In this document: in pieces, positions 44,347 through 54,391 of the stretch
Layout of the letters: each line of letters begins with the position of its first letter
Position numbering within the stretch: position 1 is the stretch's first letter
Assembly: GCF_016097415.1 (NCBI RefSeq)
Contig: NZ_JAEHGE010000002.1
Location: forward strand, 62,001 to 126,000
DNA length: 64,000 bases
Source of the DNA: a sulfur-oxidizing endosymbiont of Gigantopelta aegis
GTDB taxonomy: Bacteria; Pseudomonadota; Gammaproteobacteria; GRL18
Direction: 5' to 3'
Position numbers and translations under genes: made by a program
The notes under the pieces: model-generated
Seen by the model: the letters and a program-made list of their open reading frames with translations, nothing else
What the model was told of the DNA's origin: nothing
The model's database searches: none

Positions 44347-44424
44347 AATTATACTATAATTATACTATAATTATACTATAATTATACTATAATTATACTA
44401 TAATTATACTATAATTATACTATA
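44347..44424. repeat. 11-bp tandem repeat array (about 7 units)
   Basis: The unit AATTATACTAT recurs with C at 44354, 44365, 44376, 44387, 44398, 44409 and 44420, so the period is exactly 11 bp. Each unit contains palindromic AT-rich half-sites. It lies 22 bp upstream of the WYL regulator start and upstream of the IS1595-like remnant. The phasing would put identical sites on about one face of the helix. It is not a CRISPR: there are no spacers. Confidence 0.85.
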
Positions 44425-44457
44425 CTATTAAAGTATAGATTATGTGTGGAGTAGAAT

Positions 44458-45279
44458 GATGTCAAAAAATAAAATTCAGTTTCAAGAAGGTTATAGTTTA
44501 TTTGAGCTTTTTTAATGATTATGGCACTGACAAACAGTGCCGACAAATATATTTAAATGGAAATTTCCTGATGGATTTGTTTGCCCAGAGTGTGGCAATA
44601 AGACTTATTGCACTCTAGAACATCGCCATCTTTATCAGTGCCACCATTGTCATCATCAGACATCAGCAACCTGTGGGACAATATTTGATAGTACCAAACT
44701 GCCTTTATCTAAGTGGTTTTAGCGATTCATCTTATGACTCAATTGAAGACAGCGGTTTCAGCATTAGAATTAAAGAGACAGCTTAAGGTAAGCTACAATA
44801 CAGCCTGGAGTATGAAACAAAAGATCATGCAGGTTATGAAAGAACGTGATGACAGTAAACCTTTATCAGGCATCATTCAAATTGATGATGCCTACTGGGG
44901 TGGTGAGCACAGAGGCGGCTCCAGAGGTCGTGGTTCAGAAAATAAAACACCGTTCGTTGCAGCCGTTTCTACTAATGAAGATGGACACCCGATTGCAATG
45001 AATTTAAATGTGCTTAAAGGGTTTAAATCCAGTGAAATAAAACGATGGGCACAAACTCATTTAACACCTGGAAGTACTGTTTACTCAGATGGGTTAAATT
45101 GTTTTCCTGCAGTTAAAGAAGCTGACTGTAAGCATGTTCCAATCGTCACGGGTGGTGGTGCGGCAAGTGTTGATAAAATTGAGTTTATCTGGGTTAACAC
45201 TATGATAGGTAATATTAAAAACTCTATGAAGGGAAGCTATCATTCCATTAATCAAGAAAGTCTATGCTTATATGAGTAG
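44458..45279 (+). pseudogene. IS1595-family (ISXO2-like) transposase, frameshifted and truncated
   Basis: This reads MMSKNKIQFQEGYSLFELF, and after a shift QAIFKWKFPDGFVCPECGNK (zinc ribbon with CPEC and CHHCHHQ), TKLPLSKWF, and after a second shift LAIHLMTQLKTAVSALELKR, IIQIDDAYWGGEHRGGSRGR and VYSDGLNCFPAVKEADCKH. These are the ISXO2-like DDE domain motifs. It ends abnormally after SYHSINQ, where relatives continue into a Tyr/Phe-rich C-terminus. No terminal repeat was identified. It separates the WYL gene from trpE. Confidence 0.8.
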
Positions 45280-45335
45280 CAACGTCTGCTACTGAATATA
45301 AAACCAATTCATTTGTTATTTATTGAGTGATTATT

Positions 45336-46898
45336 ATGTCGATTGTGACTAAAGAACAATTTTTAAAACTCGCCAGCGAAGGCTATAATCGTATTCCGGT
45401 TGTGCATGAAATTCTGGCAGATTTAGATACCCCCCTCAGCGCCTATCTCAAGTTAGCCTCAGGCCCATACTCCTATTTATTAGAATCTGTCCATGGCGGT
45501 GAAAAATGGGGGCGTTATTCCATTATTGGATTGCCATGTAAAACCATTATCACTGTTGATGACGGACTGATTAAAGTCACCCATGATGGTCAGCTTATTG
45601 ATGAGTTGTCTCATGATGATCCCCTAGCCTGGATTGAAGAGTATCAGCAACAATACAATATCCCCGAACATCTTTCAGAGCAGTCTGATTTGCCTCGTTT
45701 TACCGGTGGCTTAGTCGGTTATTTTGGCTATGAAACCATTGGTTATATTGAACCTCGATTAAAAAATACGCATAAAGATGATCCTCTGGGCACACCGGAC
45801 ATTTTATTAATGGTGTCAGAAGAAGTACTGGTGTTTGATAATCTCAGTGGCAAGCTTTACCTTATAGTGCATGCGCATTTTGATGCTCAGGATGTAGTGC
45901 AAGATGCCGTCGCCCATGCTGAACAGGAATGGACGAAAGCGACGCAACGTCTGAAGGCCTTGGCAAATCAATTACGCCAGTCGGATACAGCCTATCAAGC
46001 GCATTCAAAAGTCACTCAGGTGAAAGAAAGCGATTTTGTTTCGGGTTTTACTGAAGCGGGCTTTAAAAAAGCCGTGGCACGTATTAAGGAATATATTGTT
46101 GAAGGAGATGCTATGCAGGTGGTAGTTTCTCAGCGCATGTCGATTCCTTTTAATGCACCACCGTTAGATTTATACCGTGCTTTAAGAAGTTTAAATCCAT
46201 CGCCCTATATGTATTTTCTGGATTTGGCTGAGTTTCATATTGTCGGTTCTTCGCCAGAGATTTTGACCCGTGTTGAAGACGGTAAAATTACTGTTCGTCC
46301 TATTGCCGGCACTCGACCCAGAGGCAAAACTGATGCAGAAGACAAGCAATTAGAGCAGGATTTACTGTCCGATCCGAAGGAATTGGCAGAGCATTTAATG
46401 TTAATTGATTTGGGGCGTAATGATGCCGGTCGGGTCTCTGAAATTGGCACGGTGAAATTAACAGATAAGATGATTATTGAGCGCTATTCACATGTGATGC
46501 ACATTGTGTCTAATGTTGAAGGTGAGTTGAATAAGAATATGAGTACTATGGATGCACTGAAGGCGACTTTTCCTGCGGGCACTGTCAGTGGCGCACCGAA
46601 GATTCGTGCGATGGAAATCATCAATGAATTAGAACCTGTGAAGCGGGGTATTTATTCCGGTGCGGTGGGTTATATTTCCTGGTCGGGCAATATGGATACG
46701 GCGATAGCCATTCGTACCGCAGTGATTAAAGATAAGCAACTACATATTCAGGCAGGGGCAGGCATTGTCGCTGATTCGGTGCCGCAAAATGAATGGGATG
46801 AGACGATGAATAAAGGTCGAGGCGTTTTTCGTGCGGTAGCCATGGCTGAATGTGGTTTGGATTCTAATGCTAATGAACAATGTAAGCAGGAGAAATAA
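45336..46898 (+). CDS. trpE: Anthranilate synthase component I
   Basis: TrpE makes anthranilate from chorismate with ammonia supplied by TrpG. The 520-residue protein has the N-terminal LLES motif ([16 protein letters not shown]) involved in tryptophan feedback, and the catalytic core [46 protein letters not shown] and [14 protein letters not shown] chose the ATG at 45336 over the upstream GTG at 45327 because it gives a normal N-terminus and has GAG at a suitable distance. The stop lies one base before the trpG start, so the two are translationally coupled. The gene is intact. Confidence 0.96.
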   Translation: MSIVTKEQFLKLASEGYNRIPVVHEILADLDTPLSAYLKLASGPYSYLLESVHGGEKWGRYSIIGLPCKTIITVDDGLIKVTHDGQLIDELSHDDPLAWIEEYQQQYNIPEHLSEQSDLPRFTGGLVGYFGYETIGYIEPRLKNTHKDDPLGTPDILLMVSEEVLVFDNLSGKLYLIVHAHFDAQDVVQDAVAHAEQEWTKATQRLKALANQLRQSDTAYQAHSKVTQVKESDFVSGFTEAGFKKAVARIKEYIVEGDAMQVVVSQRMSIPFNAPPLDLYRALRSLNPSPYMYFLDLAEFHIVGSSPEILTRVEDGKITVRPIAGTRPRGKTDAEDKQLEQDLLSDPKELAEHLMLIDLGRNDAGRVSEIGTVKLTDKMIIERYSHVMHIVSNVEGELNKNMSTMDALKATFPAGTVSGAPKIRAMEIINELEPVKRGIYSGAVGYISWSGNMDTAIAIRTAVIKDKQLHIQAGAGIVADSVPQNEWDETMNKGRGVFRAVAMAECGLDSNANEQCKQEK

Positions 46899-46899
46899 T

Positions 46900-47478
46900 A
46901 TGCTGATAATGATCGATAACTATGACTCCTTTACTTATAATCTGGTGCAGTATCTGGGCGAATTAAAAGCGGATGTTAAGGTGTATCGTAATGATGAAAT
47001 TACGGTGACTGAGATTGAGCAAATGGCACCGGATCACTTGATGATTTCTCCGGGGCCTTGTACGCCGAATGAAGCGGGAATTTCTATTGCAGCGATTGAA
47101 AAATTCTCTGGTCAGATCCCTATTTTAGGGGTTTGTTTGGGACATCAAAGTATTGGTCAGGCTTTTGGCGGTAAGATTGTTCATGCCCGTGAGATCATGC
47201 ATGGTAAGACCTCGATGATGCATCATAATAATAAGGGTGTATTTAAGGGCTTGCCTTCGCCTTTTGAAGCTACGCGTTATCATTCTTTGGTGATTGACAA
47301 GGCTAGCTTGCCAGATTGTTTGGAAATTACGGCTTGGACGGAAGATGAGCAGGGGAATATGGATGAAATTATGGGCGTTCGTCATAAGGAGCTGGCTATT
47401 GAAGGGGTGCAGTTTCATCCGGAATCGATATTGAGCCAGCATGGACATCAGATGTTGCAGTCGTTTTTGGATATGTAG
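46900..47478 (+). CDS. trpG: Anthranilate synthase component II (glutamine amidotransferase)
   Basis: This 192-residue class I amidotransferase supplies ammonia to TrpE. Visible are [19 protein letters not shown], the oxyanion region [13 protein letters not shown], the nucleophile Cys in [16 protein letters not shown], and the His/Glu of [11 protein letters not shown]. Start 46900 (ATG) has AGGAG about 7 bases upstream, overlapping the end of trpE. It directly follows trpE, as in many gammaproteobacteria. The length is normal and the frame intact. Confidence 0.96.
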   Translation: MLIMIDNYDSFTYNLVQYLGELKADVKVYRNDEITVTEIEQMAPDHLMISPGPCTPNEAGISIAAIEKFSGQIPILGVCLGHQSIGQAFGGKIVHAREIMHGKTSMMHHNNKGVFKGLPSPFEATRYHSLVIDKASLPDCLEITAWTEDEQGNMDEIMGVRHKELAIEGVQFHPESILSQHGHQMLQSFLDM

Positions 47479-47550
47479 TTGATAGTTGTTGCGTTGTTAA
47501 TTGGAGTTTTTAAATTAGCAGTGTGAAGGCTATGGGTACTTGTTTAAGTG

Positions 47551-47690
47551 ACCGTAGGGTGGGCATGGCTTTTTGTGCCCACGCTGAAAGTGTACATATT
47601 AAGCGCTTGAGTCAGCGTGGGCAGATAAAGCCATGCCCACCCTACGGTTCTTTATATAAAAAAACTTATTTACGGATGGGCACTTGTTAG
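47551..47690. repeat. Family 1 palindromic repeat between trpG and trpD
   Basis: This roughly 140-bp copy contains both CGTAGGGTGGGCA hairpins, the AAGCGCTT core and one outer end (TACGGATGGGCACTTGTTA). It fills most of the 354-bp gap between trpG and trpD. The rest of the gap holds only short unannotated sequence. Whether it stops or stabilises trp transcripts is unknown. Confidence 0.8.
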
Positions 47691-47832
47691 ATTTTTCAAA
47701 TGTAAAGATAAATTGGCTTATTTGAGCTGTCCCGAAACAAGCACCAGTTTGTTTAGGAACAATGAAGCAAACTGGTGGGCACTGCCCGCCATCGGTATTA
47801 ATGTATAGCATTAAAATAAAGGTTAAAAACCA

Positions 47833-48852
47833 ATGGATATTAAAACAGCCATCGCAAACGCTGTCGAAAAACAAGATATTTCTATCCTTGACATGGAACA
47901 CGTCATGCGTGAGATCATGACCGGAGAAACGACTTCAGCACAAATAGCCGCTTTATTGGTTGCTTTACGCATGAAAGGTGAAACGGTTGATGAATTGACT
48001 GCTTCTGCGAGTGTGATGCGTGAACTGGTTACACCGGTTAAAGTTTCCGGCGAACACATAATCGATATCGTTGGTACGGGCGGTGATGGCTTACATACCT
48101 TCAATGTTTCTACCACCTCTTGCTTTGTTGTTGCCGCAGCGGGTGGTACAGTGGCCAAGCATGGTAATCGCTCTGTGAGCAGTACTTCTGGTAGTGCTGA
48201 TATTCTGGAAGCAGCAGGTATCAATTTGAATATTAGTTCCCATCAAGTCGAACAGTGTATTGAAGAATTAGGCATTGGTTTTATGTTTGCGCCCTTGCAT
48301 CATAGTGCCATGAAACATGCTATTGGGCCGCGCAAAGAAATGGCTATTCGCACGATGTTTAATCTGCTTGGACCTCTGACTAATCCAGCGGGTGCGCCCA
48401 ATCAATTGTTGGGTGTGTTTGCTAAGCAGTGGTTAGTGCCTTTGGCTCAGGTGTTAAAAAATCTAGGCAGCGATCATGTCATGGTAGTACATTCTGCGGA
48501 TGGTATGGATGAGATCAGTATGGCGGGCGAAACCTTTGTTTGTGAATTAAAGCAGGGTGAGTTGAGTGAATATTCTATTACGCCTGAACAGTTTGGTATG
48601 AGTCGTGGCAATATAGATGACATTATGGTGAATAGTGCTGAAGAATCTTTGCAGGTGGTGCAGTCGGTGTTGTCTGATCAGGCGGGTGCGGCCAGAGATA
48701 TTGTGACCTTGAATTCTGGTGCAGCTATTTATTGTGCAGGCCTGAGTGAGTCATTGGAAGCGGGTGTTGATAAGGCGCGTGAAGCCATTGCTTCGGGTGC
48801 GGCTAAGGATAAGATGGCTCGTTTGGCCAGTTTAACGCAGTCTTTTTTGTAA
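47833..48852 (+). CDS. trpD: Anthranilate phosphoribosyltransferase
   Basis: This 339-residue enzyme transfers phosphoribose from PRPP to anthranilate. It has the PRPP/Mg motif DIVGTGGDGLHTFNVST, then KHGNRSVSSTSGSADILEA, FMFAPLHHSAMKHA and FNLLGPLTNPA. It starts at an ATG with an AAAGG-like site upstream. The length and motifs are normal and the frame intact. It lies between two family-1 repeats in an otherwise standard trpGDC order. Confidence 0.96.
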   Translation: MDIKTAIANAVEKQDISILDMEHVMREIMTGETTSAQIAALLVALRMKGETVDELTASASVMRELVTPVKVSGEHIIDIVGTGGDGLHTFNVSTTSCFVVAAAGGTVAKHGNRSVSSTSGSADILEAAGINLNISSHQVEQCIEELGIGFMFAPLHHSAMKHAIGPRKEMAIRTMFNLLGPLTNPAGAPNQLLGVFAKQWLVPLAQVLKNLGSDHVMVVHSADGMDEISMAGETFVCELKQGELSEYSITPEQFGMSRGNIDDIMVNSAEESLQVVQSVLSDQAGAARDIVTLNSGAAIYCAGLSESLEAGVDKAREAIASGAAKDKMARLASLTQSFL

Positions 48853-48862
48853 ATATGGCAAA

Positions 48863-48949
48863 CGTAGGGCGGGCTGGCTTTATCTGCCCACGCGGAATGA
48901 ATATAAACTTTGGGACTGCGTGGGCAGATAAAGCCATGCCCACCCTACG
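48863..48949. repeat. Family 1 repeat between trpD and trpC
   Basis: An outer hairpin (CGTAGGGCGGGCTGG and TGCCCACCCTACG) encloses an inner one (TCTGCCCACGC/GCGTGGGCAGA). The outer ends of the full-length form are missing. It lies 10 bp after the trpD stop, so it is transcribed if trpD and trpC share an mRNA. Confidence 0.8.
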
Positions 48950-48989
48950 AGTTCAGAATAAACATTAGTTAAACAAGTAAGAAGTTATT

Positions 48990-49793
48990 ATGAATAATAC
49001 AAATCCACCGGATATTTTAGTTAAAATTTTAGATCGTAAGCGTGAGGAAGTGGATGCTTTATGTGCAGCTAAATCCTTAGCAGATGTAAAAGCGGCTCTG
49101 GATGGAGTGGCGGATACGCGTGGTTTTGTGCAGGCGATTGAAACTAAAATTAATGCCGGTCAATCGGCGGTGATTGCGGAAATAAAAAAAGCCTCGCCAA
49201 GCAAAGGGCTGATTCGGGAAAACTTTGTGCCTGCTGAAATTGCACAATCTTATGAGCAAGGCGGTGCAGCATGTTTGTCGGTCTTGACGGATATTGATTT
49301 TTTTCAGGGTAGTGATGCTTATTTGCAACAGGCGAGAGCTGCTTGTTCATTGCCGGTATTGCGTAAAGACTTTGTTATTGATACTTATCAGATTTATGAA
49401 GCACGTTTAATGGGTGCGGATGCAATTCTATTAATTGTCGCTTGTCTCAGTGATGCGCAATTGAGTGAGTTTGCTGCCTTGGCAGATGAACTGTCACTTG
49501 ATGTGTTAGTGGAAGTACATGATTTAGCTGAGTTGGAGAGGGCTTTGAAGTTGCCGACACGCTTGCTGGGCATTAATAATCGTAATTTACGCACCTTTGA
49601 AACAACTTTGAATACCACCATTGAATTATTAGATAAAATTGCTGATGATCGTATTGTGGTGACTGAAAGTGCCATTCATTTGCCTGAAGATGTGGCCTTG
49701 ATGAAGAGTCATCAGGTCAATGCCTTTTTGGTCGGTGAGTCGTTTATGCGCGCTGAGCAACCGGGTGAAAAACTTGCTGAGCTTTTTTTCTAA
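48990..49793 (+). CDS. trpC: Indole-3-glycerol-phosphate synthase
   Basis: This 267-residue TIM-barrel enzyme closes the indole ring in tryptophan synthesis. Motifs are [16 protein letters not shown] (catalytic Lys, phosphate-binding loop), [47 protein letters not shown] and the C-terminal [14 protein letters not shown]. It is monofunctional, with no PRAI domain. Start 48990 has AAGAAG upstream. It ends 8 bp before bioA, so the two are probably co-transcribed. Confidence 0.96.
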   Translation: MNNTNPPDILVKILDRKREEVDALCAAKSLADVKAALDGVADTRGFVQAIETKINAGQSAVIAEIKKASPSKGLIRENFVPAEIAQSYEQGGAACLSVLTDIDFFQGSDAYLQQARAACSLPVLRKDFVIDTYQIYEARLMGADAILLIVACLSDAQLSEFAALADELSLDVLVEVHDLAELERALKLPTRLLGINNRNLRTFETTLNTTIELLDKIADDRIVVTESAIHLPEDVALMKSHQVNAFLVGESFMRAEQPGEKLAELFF

Positions 49794-49801
49794 GCCCTTA
49801 C

Positions 49802-51112
49802 ATGTCTGATAATATACCATCTGCTCATAAAATCAGCTCCTTTTCATCGTCATCAGAATGGCTCGCCTACGATAAGGCGCATCTCTGGCATCCCTATACC
49901 AGCATGAGCGATCCTCTGCCGACTTATCCTGTTGAATCCGCTCATGGTGTGCGCCTTAAATTAGCTGATGGTCGTGAGTTAATTGATGGGATGTCTTCCT
50001 GGTGGGCGGCAATTCATGGTTATAATCATTCCGTATTAAATGCTGCTTTGGAGCAGCAAATTCAGTCCATGTCTCATGTGATGTTTGGTGGTTTGACGCA
50101 TTTGCCTGCGGTCACTTTAGCGAAAAAATTAATTGAATTGACGGCTGAACCATTGCAGCATGTTTTTTTTGCTGATTCAGGCTCTGTGGCGGTGGAAGTG
50201 GCGATAAAAATGGCCATGCAATATTTTCAGGCGCAGGGGAAAACGAGTAAGCAAAAACTGCTCACCGTGCGCAGCGGTTATCATGGTGATACCCTGGGTG
50301 GTATGTCGGTTTGCGATCCGCTTAATGGCATGCATCAGTTATTTCAAGGGATTTTAGCACAACATTTTTTTGCTCCTGAGCCCCATTGTGCAGAGGATGG
50401 ATCGAGTAATATTGCTGAACTGGAACAACTTTTACAACAGCATCAAGCTGAAATAGCAGCAGTGATCATTGAGCCTCTGGTTCAGGGGGCGGGCGGTATG
50501 CGTTTTTATTGCCCGGAATATTTACAGCAGCTCAGAGCGATCTGTGATGACTATGATGTGTTGCTTATTTTAGATGAAATAGCGACTGGTTTTGGGCGAA
50601 CGGGAAGCCTCTTTGCCTATGAACAGGCAGGTATTGTACCTGACATTCTATGTCTGGGTAAGGCATTAACAGGGGGCTATTTAACGCTGGCCGCAACGAT
50701 GACAACGCAAAAAGTGGTACAGGGAATCAGTGCTGATGGCGCGGGTATCTTAATGCATGGGCCAACGTTTATGGCCAATCCTTTAGCCTGTCAGGTGGCC
50801 AATGCCAGTATTGAGCTACTCTTGTCGAGTGACTGGAAAAATTCTATTGCTCGCATAGAAGCACAATTGCAGGATGAGTTGGCTATTTGTCGAAGTTTAG
50901 ATTGTGTTGAAGACGTGCGGGTTAAGGGCGCTATTGGTGTTGTGGAATTAAAAGAGTCGGTTGATATGAAAACCATGCAAGCAGACTTTGTTGCCCTAGG
51001 CGTGTGGATTCGCCCCTTTAATAAGTTAGTCTATATTATGCCCCCGTTTATTATCGAAACTAAGGACTTAAGCAAATTGACCCGCGCAATATATCAAGTC
51101 TTGAGTAAATAA
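49802..51112 (+). CDS. bioA: Adenosylmethionine-8-amino-7-oxononanoate aminotransferase
   Basis: This 436-residue class III PLP aminotransferase makes 7,8-diaminopelargonate in biotin synthesis, using S-adenosylmethionine as amino donor. BioA-specific features are WHPYTSMSDPLPTYPVES near the N-terminus and IDGMSSWWAAIHGYNH (substrate-binding Trp pair). The PLP Asp is in LILDEIATGFGRTG and the PLP Lys in LCLGKALTGGYLTLAA. The start codon is 8 bp after trpC. It is intact. The trpC-bioA junction is not a pathway unit; the close spacing may only reflect shared transcription. Confidence 0.93.
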   Translation: MSDNIPSAHKISSFSSSSEWLAYDKAHLWHPYTSMSDPLPTYPVESAHGVRLKLADGRELIDGMSSWWAAIHGYNHSVLNAALEQQIQSMSHVMFGGLTHLPAVTLAKKLIELTAEPLQHVFFADSGSVAVEVAIKMAMQYFQAQGKTSKQKLLTVRSGYHGDTLGGMSVCDPLNGMHQLFQGILAQHFFAPEPHCAEDGSSNIAELEQLLQQHQAEIAAVIIEPLVQGAGGMRFYCPEYLQQLRAICDDYDVLLILDEIATGFGRTGSLFAYEQAGIVPDILCLGKALTGGYLTLAATMTTQKVVQGISADGAGILMHGPTFMANPLACQVANASIELLLSSDWKNSIARIEAQLQDELAICRSLDCVEDVRVKGAIGVVELKESVDMKTMQADFVALGVWIRPFNKLVYIMPPFIIETKDLSKLTRAIYQVLSK

Positions 51113-51115
51113 AAA

Positions 51116-51172
51116 CGTAGGGTGGGCAGATAAAGCCATGCCCACCCTACTATTTACGCATGGACACTAATT
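51116..51172. repeat. Family 1 repeat overlapping a gene end
   Basis: CGTAGGGTGGGCAG and CTGCCCACCCTACG-like arms enclose TAAAGCCA, then the outer end ACGCATGGACACTAATTA follows. The inverted TAATTAGTGTCCAT end supplies the TAG stop codon of the minus-strand gene at 51167-52441. It lies between bioA and that convergent gene and may act as a bidirectional transcription barrier. Confidence 0.8.
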
Positions 51173-52441
51173 AAAAATCTCAGCAGATTTAATCGTATCA
51201 ATCGGGATATGATAGGTAATATTCCCCGAACGTAAACGCGTGACCACCTTATAAATCCTTGGATGATCGATCTTTAATTTTCCCTTAAATGTTTTGTCTT
51301 TAGTGGTCACGAGCTTGATTCTAAAACCATTGAAATTAACAAGATTCTCTATAGCAACAGGACGATATTTTTTAATAATGATCGCTTGTTTTTTCTTGAT
51401 TTGATCCGGCGTTTCTAACTCAACTTCTTTATTGGTTGCGGACTCGATGAGTTTTTCTTTGTCAACATGAATAGAAATTTCATTAATGCGTTTATTGTTA
51501 ACGAATAGTTTTAGGCGGACAAACTGAATAAAATCGTTAGGTTCAAAAGTCACAATTTCTTCAGTACCAGTGAGATCACTGAGATCGGCTTTTAAGGTAA
51601 TTGTACCGTGGGTTTTGAGAATGGTTTTATAGGCATTGAGCAAACCTTCTTCGGCTTCCACACCATAGGATAATAAATATTCTTCTACTTGAAGGGTATG
51701 TTCATTGATATATTCATCAATGCTTAGTTTGCTTTTGCTGGCGCAAAAACGATTTTTTCTTTCAATATAAGAGTCATCGGAAATTTCCAGTGTTATATCT
51801 CCAGGCTGTATCGTCTTGTTCGTAAATGAATTGAGATCACGAACTCCTGTTAATTCACCACTGATATTGATGCGGCTAAAGTCTCGAATGTCATTGTTTA
51901 GTGTGTAATTGAGGGTTTTTTTACGGGCGTTGAAGTGGTATTTTAATAAAATATCACTGGTGAGAGTATCATAGCCCATTTTTGCCAATGCCTGACTACC
52001 GATACGATAAACATCACCACAGGCAAGGGTGGAAAAAACTTCCATTTGTGTGGGTTCAATGTCTGGGTTATCAATCATTTTCATGAGTTTGCCGGTGAGA
52101 TTGACGGAAGCACCGGTGATGATCAAATTTAAAGATTCAGGTATTTGTTTATTTTCCAATTGATTGTTTAAAGTGATTAGGGTCATAAGATCCGGCGCAA
52201 TAAATTGCACGGATTCTATGGAAATACTATCATCAAATAGTGGTAGGTAGACTTTAATGCCAGTGACTGTGGCGCTGCCAGCAAATGAGGTTTTTATTTC
52301 ATCATAAGAAATTTGTGCGAAAGGTTTGGCATGAAAAATCTGATTATCGACAAACTGCTGGGTGAAATACCATAAGCCACCCTTAAGAGCGCCAAAAGAG
52401 ACGATACTAATAACAAACAAAGCAATGACAATTTTTTTCAT
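51167..52441 (-). CDS. Membrane-anchored periplasmic protein of unknown function
   Basis: A protein of 424 residues. I do not recognise it with certainty. A single N-terminal membrane anchor (IVIALFVISIVSFGALKGGL) is followed by a strand-rich domain with SFAGSATVTGIKVYLPLFDD and LIITGASVNLTGKLMKM, reminiscent of YdgA/DUF945 or AsmA-like proteins. There is one Cys pair (Cys in STLACGDVY and NRFCASKS). AGGAT lies 8 bases before the ATG. It starts 43 bp after the DsbA-like gene, so a shared transcript is likely. The stop codon (after AEIFN) lies in the end of a family-1 repeat. Confidence 0.6.
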   Translation of the reverse strand: MKKIVIALFVISIVSFGALKGGLWYFTQQFVDNQIFHAKPFAQISYDEIKTSFAGSATVTGIKVYLPLFDDSISIESVQFIAPDLMTLITLNNQLENKQIPESLNLIITGASVNLTGKLMKMIDNPDIEPTQMEVFSTLACGDVYRIGSQALAKMGYDTLTSDILLKYHFNARKKTLNYTLNNDIRDFSRINISGELTGVRDLNSFTNKTIQPGDITLEISDDSYIERKNRFCASKSKLSIDEYINEHTLQVEEYLLSYGVEAEEGLLNAYKTILKTHGTITLKADLSDLTGTEEIVTFEPNDFIQFVRLKLFVNNKRINEISIHVDKEKLIESATNKEVELETPDQIKKKQAIIIKKYRPVAIENLVNFNGFRIKLVTTKDKTFKGKLKIDHPRIYKVVTRLRSGNITYHIPIDTIKSAEIFN

Positions 52442-52484
52442 TGGTATCCTTGGATGAACAAAAAAATAGCGATTTAATATTTAA

Positions 52485-53017
52485 CTAATACCACGAAGGC
52501 TTGTTTTCAGGTACTTCTAATAAGGCTTTGATATTCGCTGCAATAATATGATAGCCAATATTACCATAAAGTCGCTGTCTGCCCTCATTAAAAACAAAAG
52601 AGGGGCTGCCCTCAATTAATTTTTGTTTATCATTAGTGGTGCAGGATGATAAAGCGGCCATTCCTTCACCATTGTTTAGCAGTTTTTCAATAGGGCTTCT
52701 AGGGATATTAAGTTGTTCTGCAATACGCATGAGTTGAGTATTGTTGGAAATATCCAGAGCATCGCGAAAATAAGCGAGTCGAACTAGCCAATCGGCTTGT
52801 CCCATCAGGCTTGTTTGTGGATCTGAAGAGGCAATTTCGCCGCATTGCTCCAATAGCTGGATGGATTTTAAAAATAAATGACATGAAGCAGAAGAATAAG
52901 GCAGGTTTTTTAGGCCAATTTCAGGGTGTACTTCAATATGCGGGAATTTTTTTTGTAACTGCAGCATGGCTGTATTGTAGCCTTGCAAGTCACCTTTGTT
53001 AGCCCAGTTTGTTTCTA
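52485..53017 (-). pseudogene. DsbA-family oxidoreductase-like protein, C-terminal part
   Basis: This continues the N-terminal fragment at 54392-54545 after IS3 copy 7 and one CTA are removed: HQTLETNWANKGDLQGYNTA. It carries HIEVHPEIGLKNLPYSSASC, FLKSIQLLEQ, RLAYFRDALDISN and the C-terminal SFVFNEGRQRLYGNIGYHII, like FrnE/HCCA-isomerase-type DsbA relatives. The two fragments add to exactly 228 codons including the stop, with no other frameshift. The gene was thus intact until the insertion. Confidence 0.8.
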
Positions 53018-54391
53018 TGATGTGTCAACACTTTTCCGGACAGTTTTCTAAATATTTTTTTGGCTGTTTCAAGTGATTTTTGTCATTTTGTATTTCCTAT
53101 CATTTTAGTTTCTCATGTTAACTTTAAACAGATGAAGAGAAAGGGCTTTGCCCTCTGGAACGATAGAGCCGTTCCATTCACCCAAGGTATTTTCACAACG
53201 GTAATGATCCTGTTACAATATCTTCACGGCACAGGCTGAGGAGCCGATGGCCGTCAACGGTAATGGGCGGCATTTATGTCGCCTTTTACCCCTCTTCAAT
53301 CAATCGATTTAAGCTATTTCCTGCTGTATTTCATAATCGACTGGTGACAAATAATCATTAGCCGAATGAAGTCGCTCCCGATTATAAAATACCTCAATAT
53401 ATTCAAATATTGCCTGCTTTGCTTCTACTCTGGTTTTGAATCGACAATGGTGCGTCAATTCAGTTTTCAAACTATGAAAGAAGCTCTCTGATACAGCATT
53501 GTCCCAGCAATTTCCTTTGCGGCTCATAGACTGAATTATGTTATGATCCGACAATATTTTTCTATGACTATCAGAGGCATATTGGCTACCTCGGTCAGTA
53601 TGCCAAAGCAATCCATCCATTGGTTTACGCTTCCATATGGCCATCAGTAAAGCATCATTGACTAGCTTGGCTTTCATTCGCTCATCCATCGACCAGCCAA
53701 CAATTTGCCTAGAGAATAAGTCAATGACAACCGCTAAATATAACCAGCCTTCCTTGGTGGCAATATAGGTAATATCACCCACATAGTAGCGATCAGGTTG
53801 AGAGACAGTAAACTCTCTTTCCAGTAAATTTGGAGATATACGCTTATTATGCTTGGAATTAGTCGTCGCTTTAAAGCGTCTCTTCGTTTTACAAAACAAA
53901 CCGGCTTTTTTCATTAATCGACCAATTCTCCGGCGGCTTATATGAACGCCTTTTTCAGCCAGTTTTCTTTTTAAGACGACGGGTTCCATAAGTCTTGCGA
54001 CTGTCTTCAAACAGTTTTTTAGCTGCTCAGTAAGCGCTTCATTTTCTTTCTCTCTATCCGTTTTAGGAGAGCTAACCCAATCATAATAGCAACTACGGGA
54101 AACATCCATAAAACGGCACAGAATCGTTACCGGGTAATCTTTAGCCTGATCAGTTATCACCGGTTTGGAATATTTACTGATCCAGGTATGTAGAGTATTT
54201 ACATTAACACCTAGCTCCCTGGCAGTCTGAGAAACGGGTTGATCCGTCTCATTAGCTAATTTGACAGCTGATTCTTTAAATTCTGATGTATAGCTTTTAT
54301 TCGGTTTTTTTGTTTGATCATTCATTTTAGGTCACACTTTTTATCTTTTAGTTGTTTTAAGTTGTGTGTCCGGTTAAGTATAGCCACATTA
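53018..54391 (-). mobile_element. IS3-family type A, copy 7, with fused orfA-orfB
   Basis: Both terminal repeats are complete and flanked by a 3-bp duplication CTA (53015-53017 and 54392-54394). It is 1374 bp instead of about 1525, because about 150 bp spanning the end of orfA and the start of orfB is deleted. The 3' non-coding tail is present at 53018-53308. It is inserted in a DsbA-like gene downstream of crp. Confidence 0.95.
53309..54325 (-). CDS. IS3-family OrfA-OrfB fusion protein (338 aa)
   Basis: A deletion joins KYSKPV of OrfA to [10 protein letters not shown] of OrfB in frame. The fusion keeps the OrfA helix-turn-helix ([14 protein letters not shown]) and the OrfB DDE core ([19 protein letters not shown]). 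It loses the OrfA coiled coil (DEVKRLKKELAKVIQERD) that normally mediates multimerisation. Its A-run at the orfA start is 7, in frame. A -1/+1 pair of A-run changes replaces [14 protein letters not shown] with [14 protein letters not shown]. It is the only copy here with a continuous frame across both genes. Activity is unknown. Confidence 0.85.
   Translation of the reverse strand: MNDQTKKPNKSYTSEFKESAVKLANETDQPVSQTARELGVNVNTLHTWISKYSKPVITDQAKDYPVTILCRFMDVSRSCYYDWVSSPKTDREKENEALTEQLKNCLKTVARLMEPVVLKRKLAEKGVHISRRRIGRLMKKAGLFCKTKRRFKATTNSKHNKRISPNLLEREFTVSQPDRYYVGDITYIATKEGWLYLAVVIDLFSRQIVGWSMDERMKAKLVNDALLMAIWKRKPMDGLLWHTDRGSQYASDSHRKILSDHNIIQSMSRKGNCWDNAVSESFFHSLKTELTHHCRFKTRVEAKQAIFEYIEVFYNRERLHSANDYLSPVDYEIQQEIA

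Noticed and set aside
44347-44424. CRISPR array
   Set aside because: The units are only 11 bp with no spacers, and no cas genes are nearby.
44458-45326. A trp leader or attenuator upstream of trpE
   Set aside because: The upstream region is an IS1595 remnant with no Trp-rich leader peptide followed by alternative hairpins.
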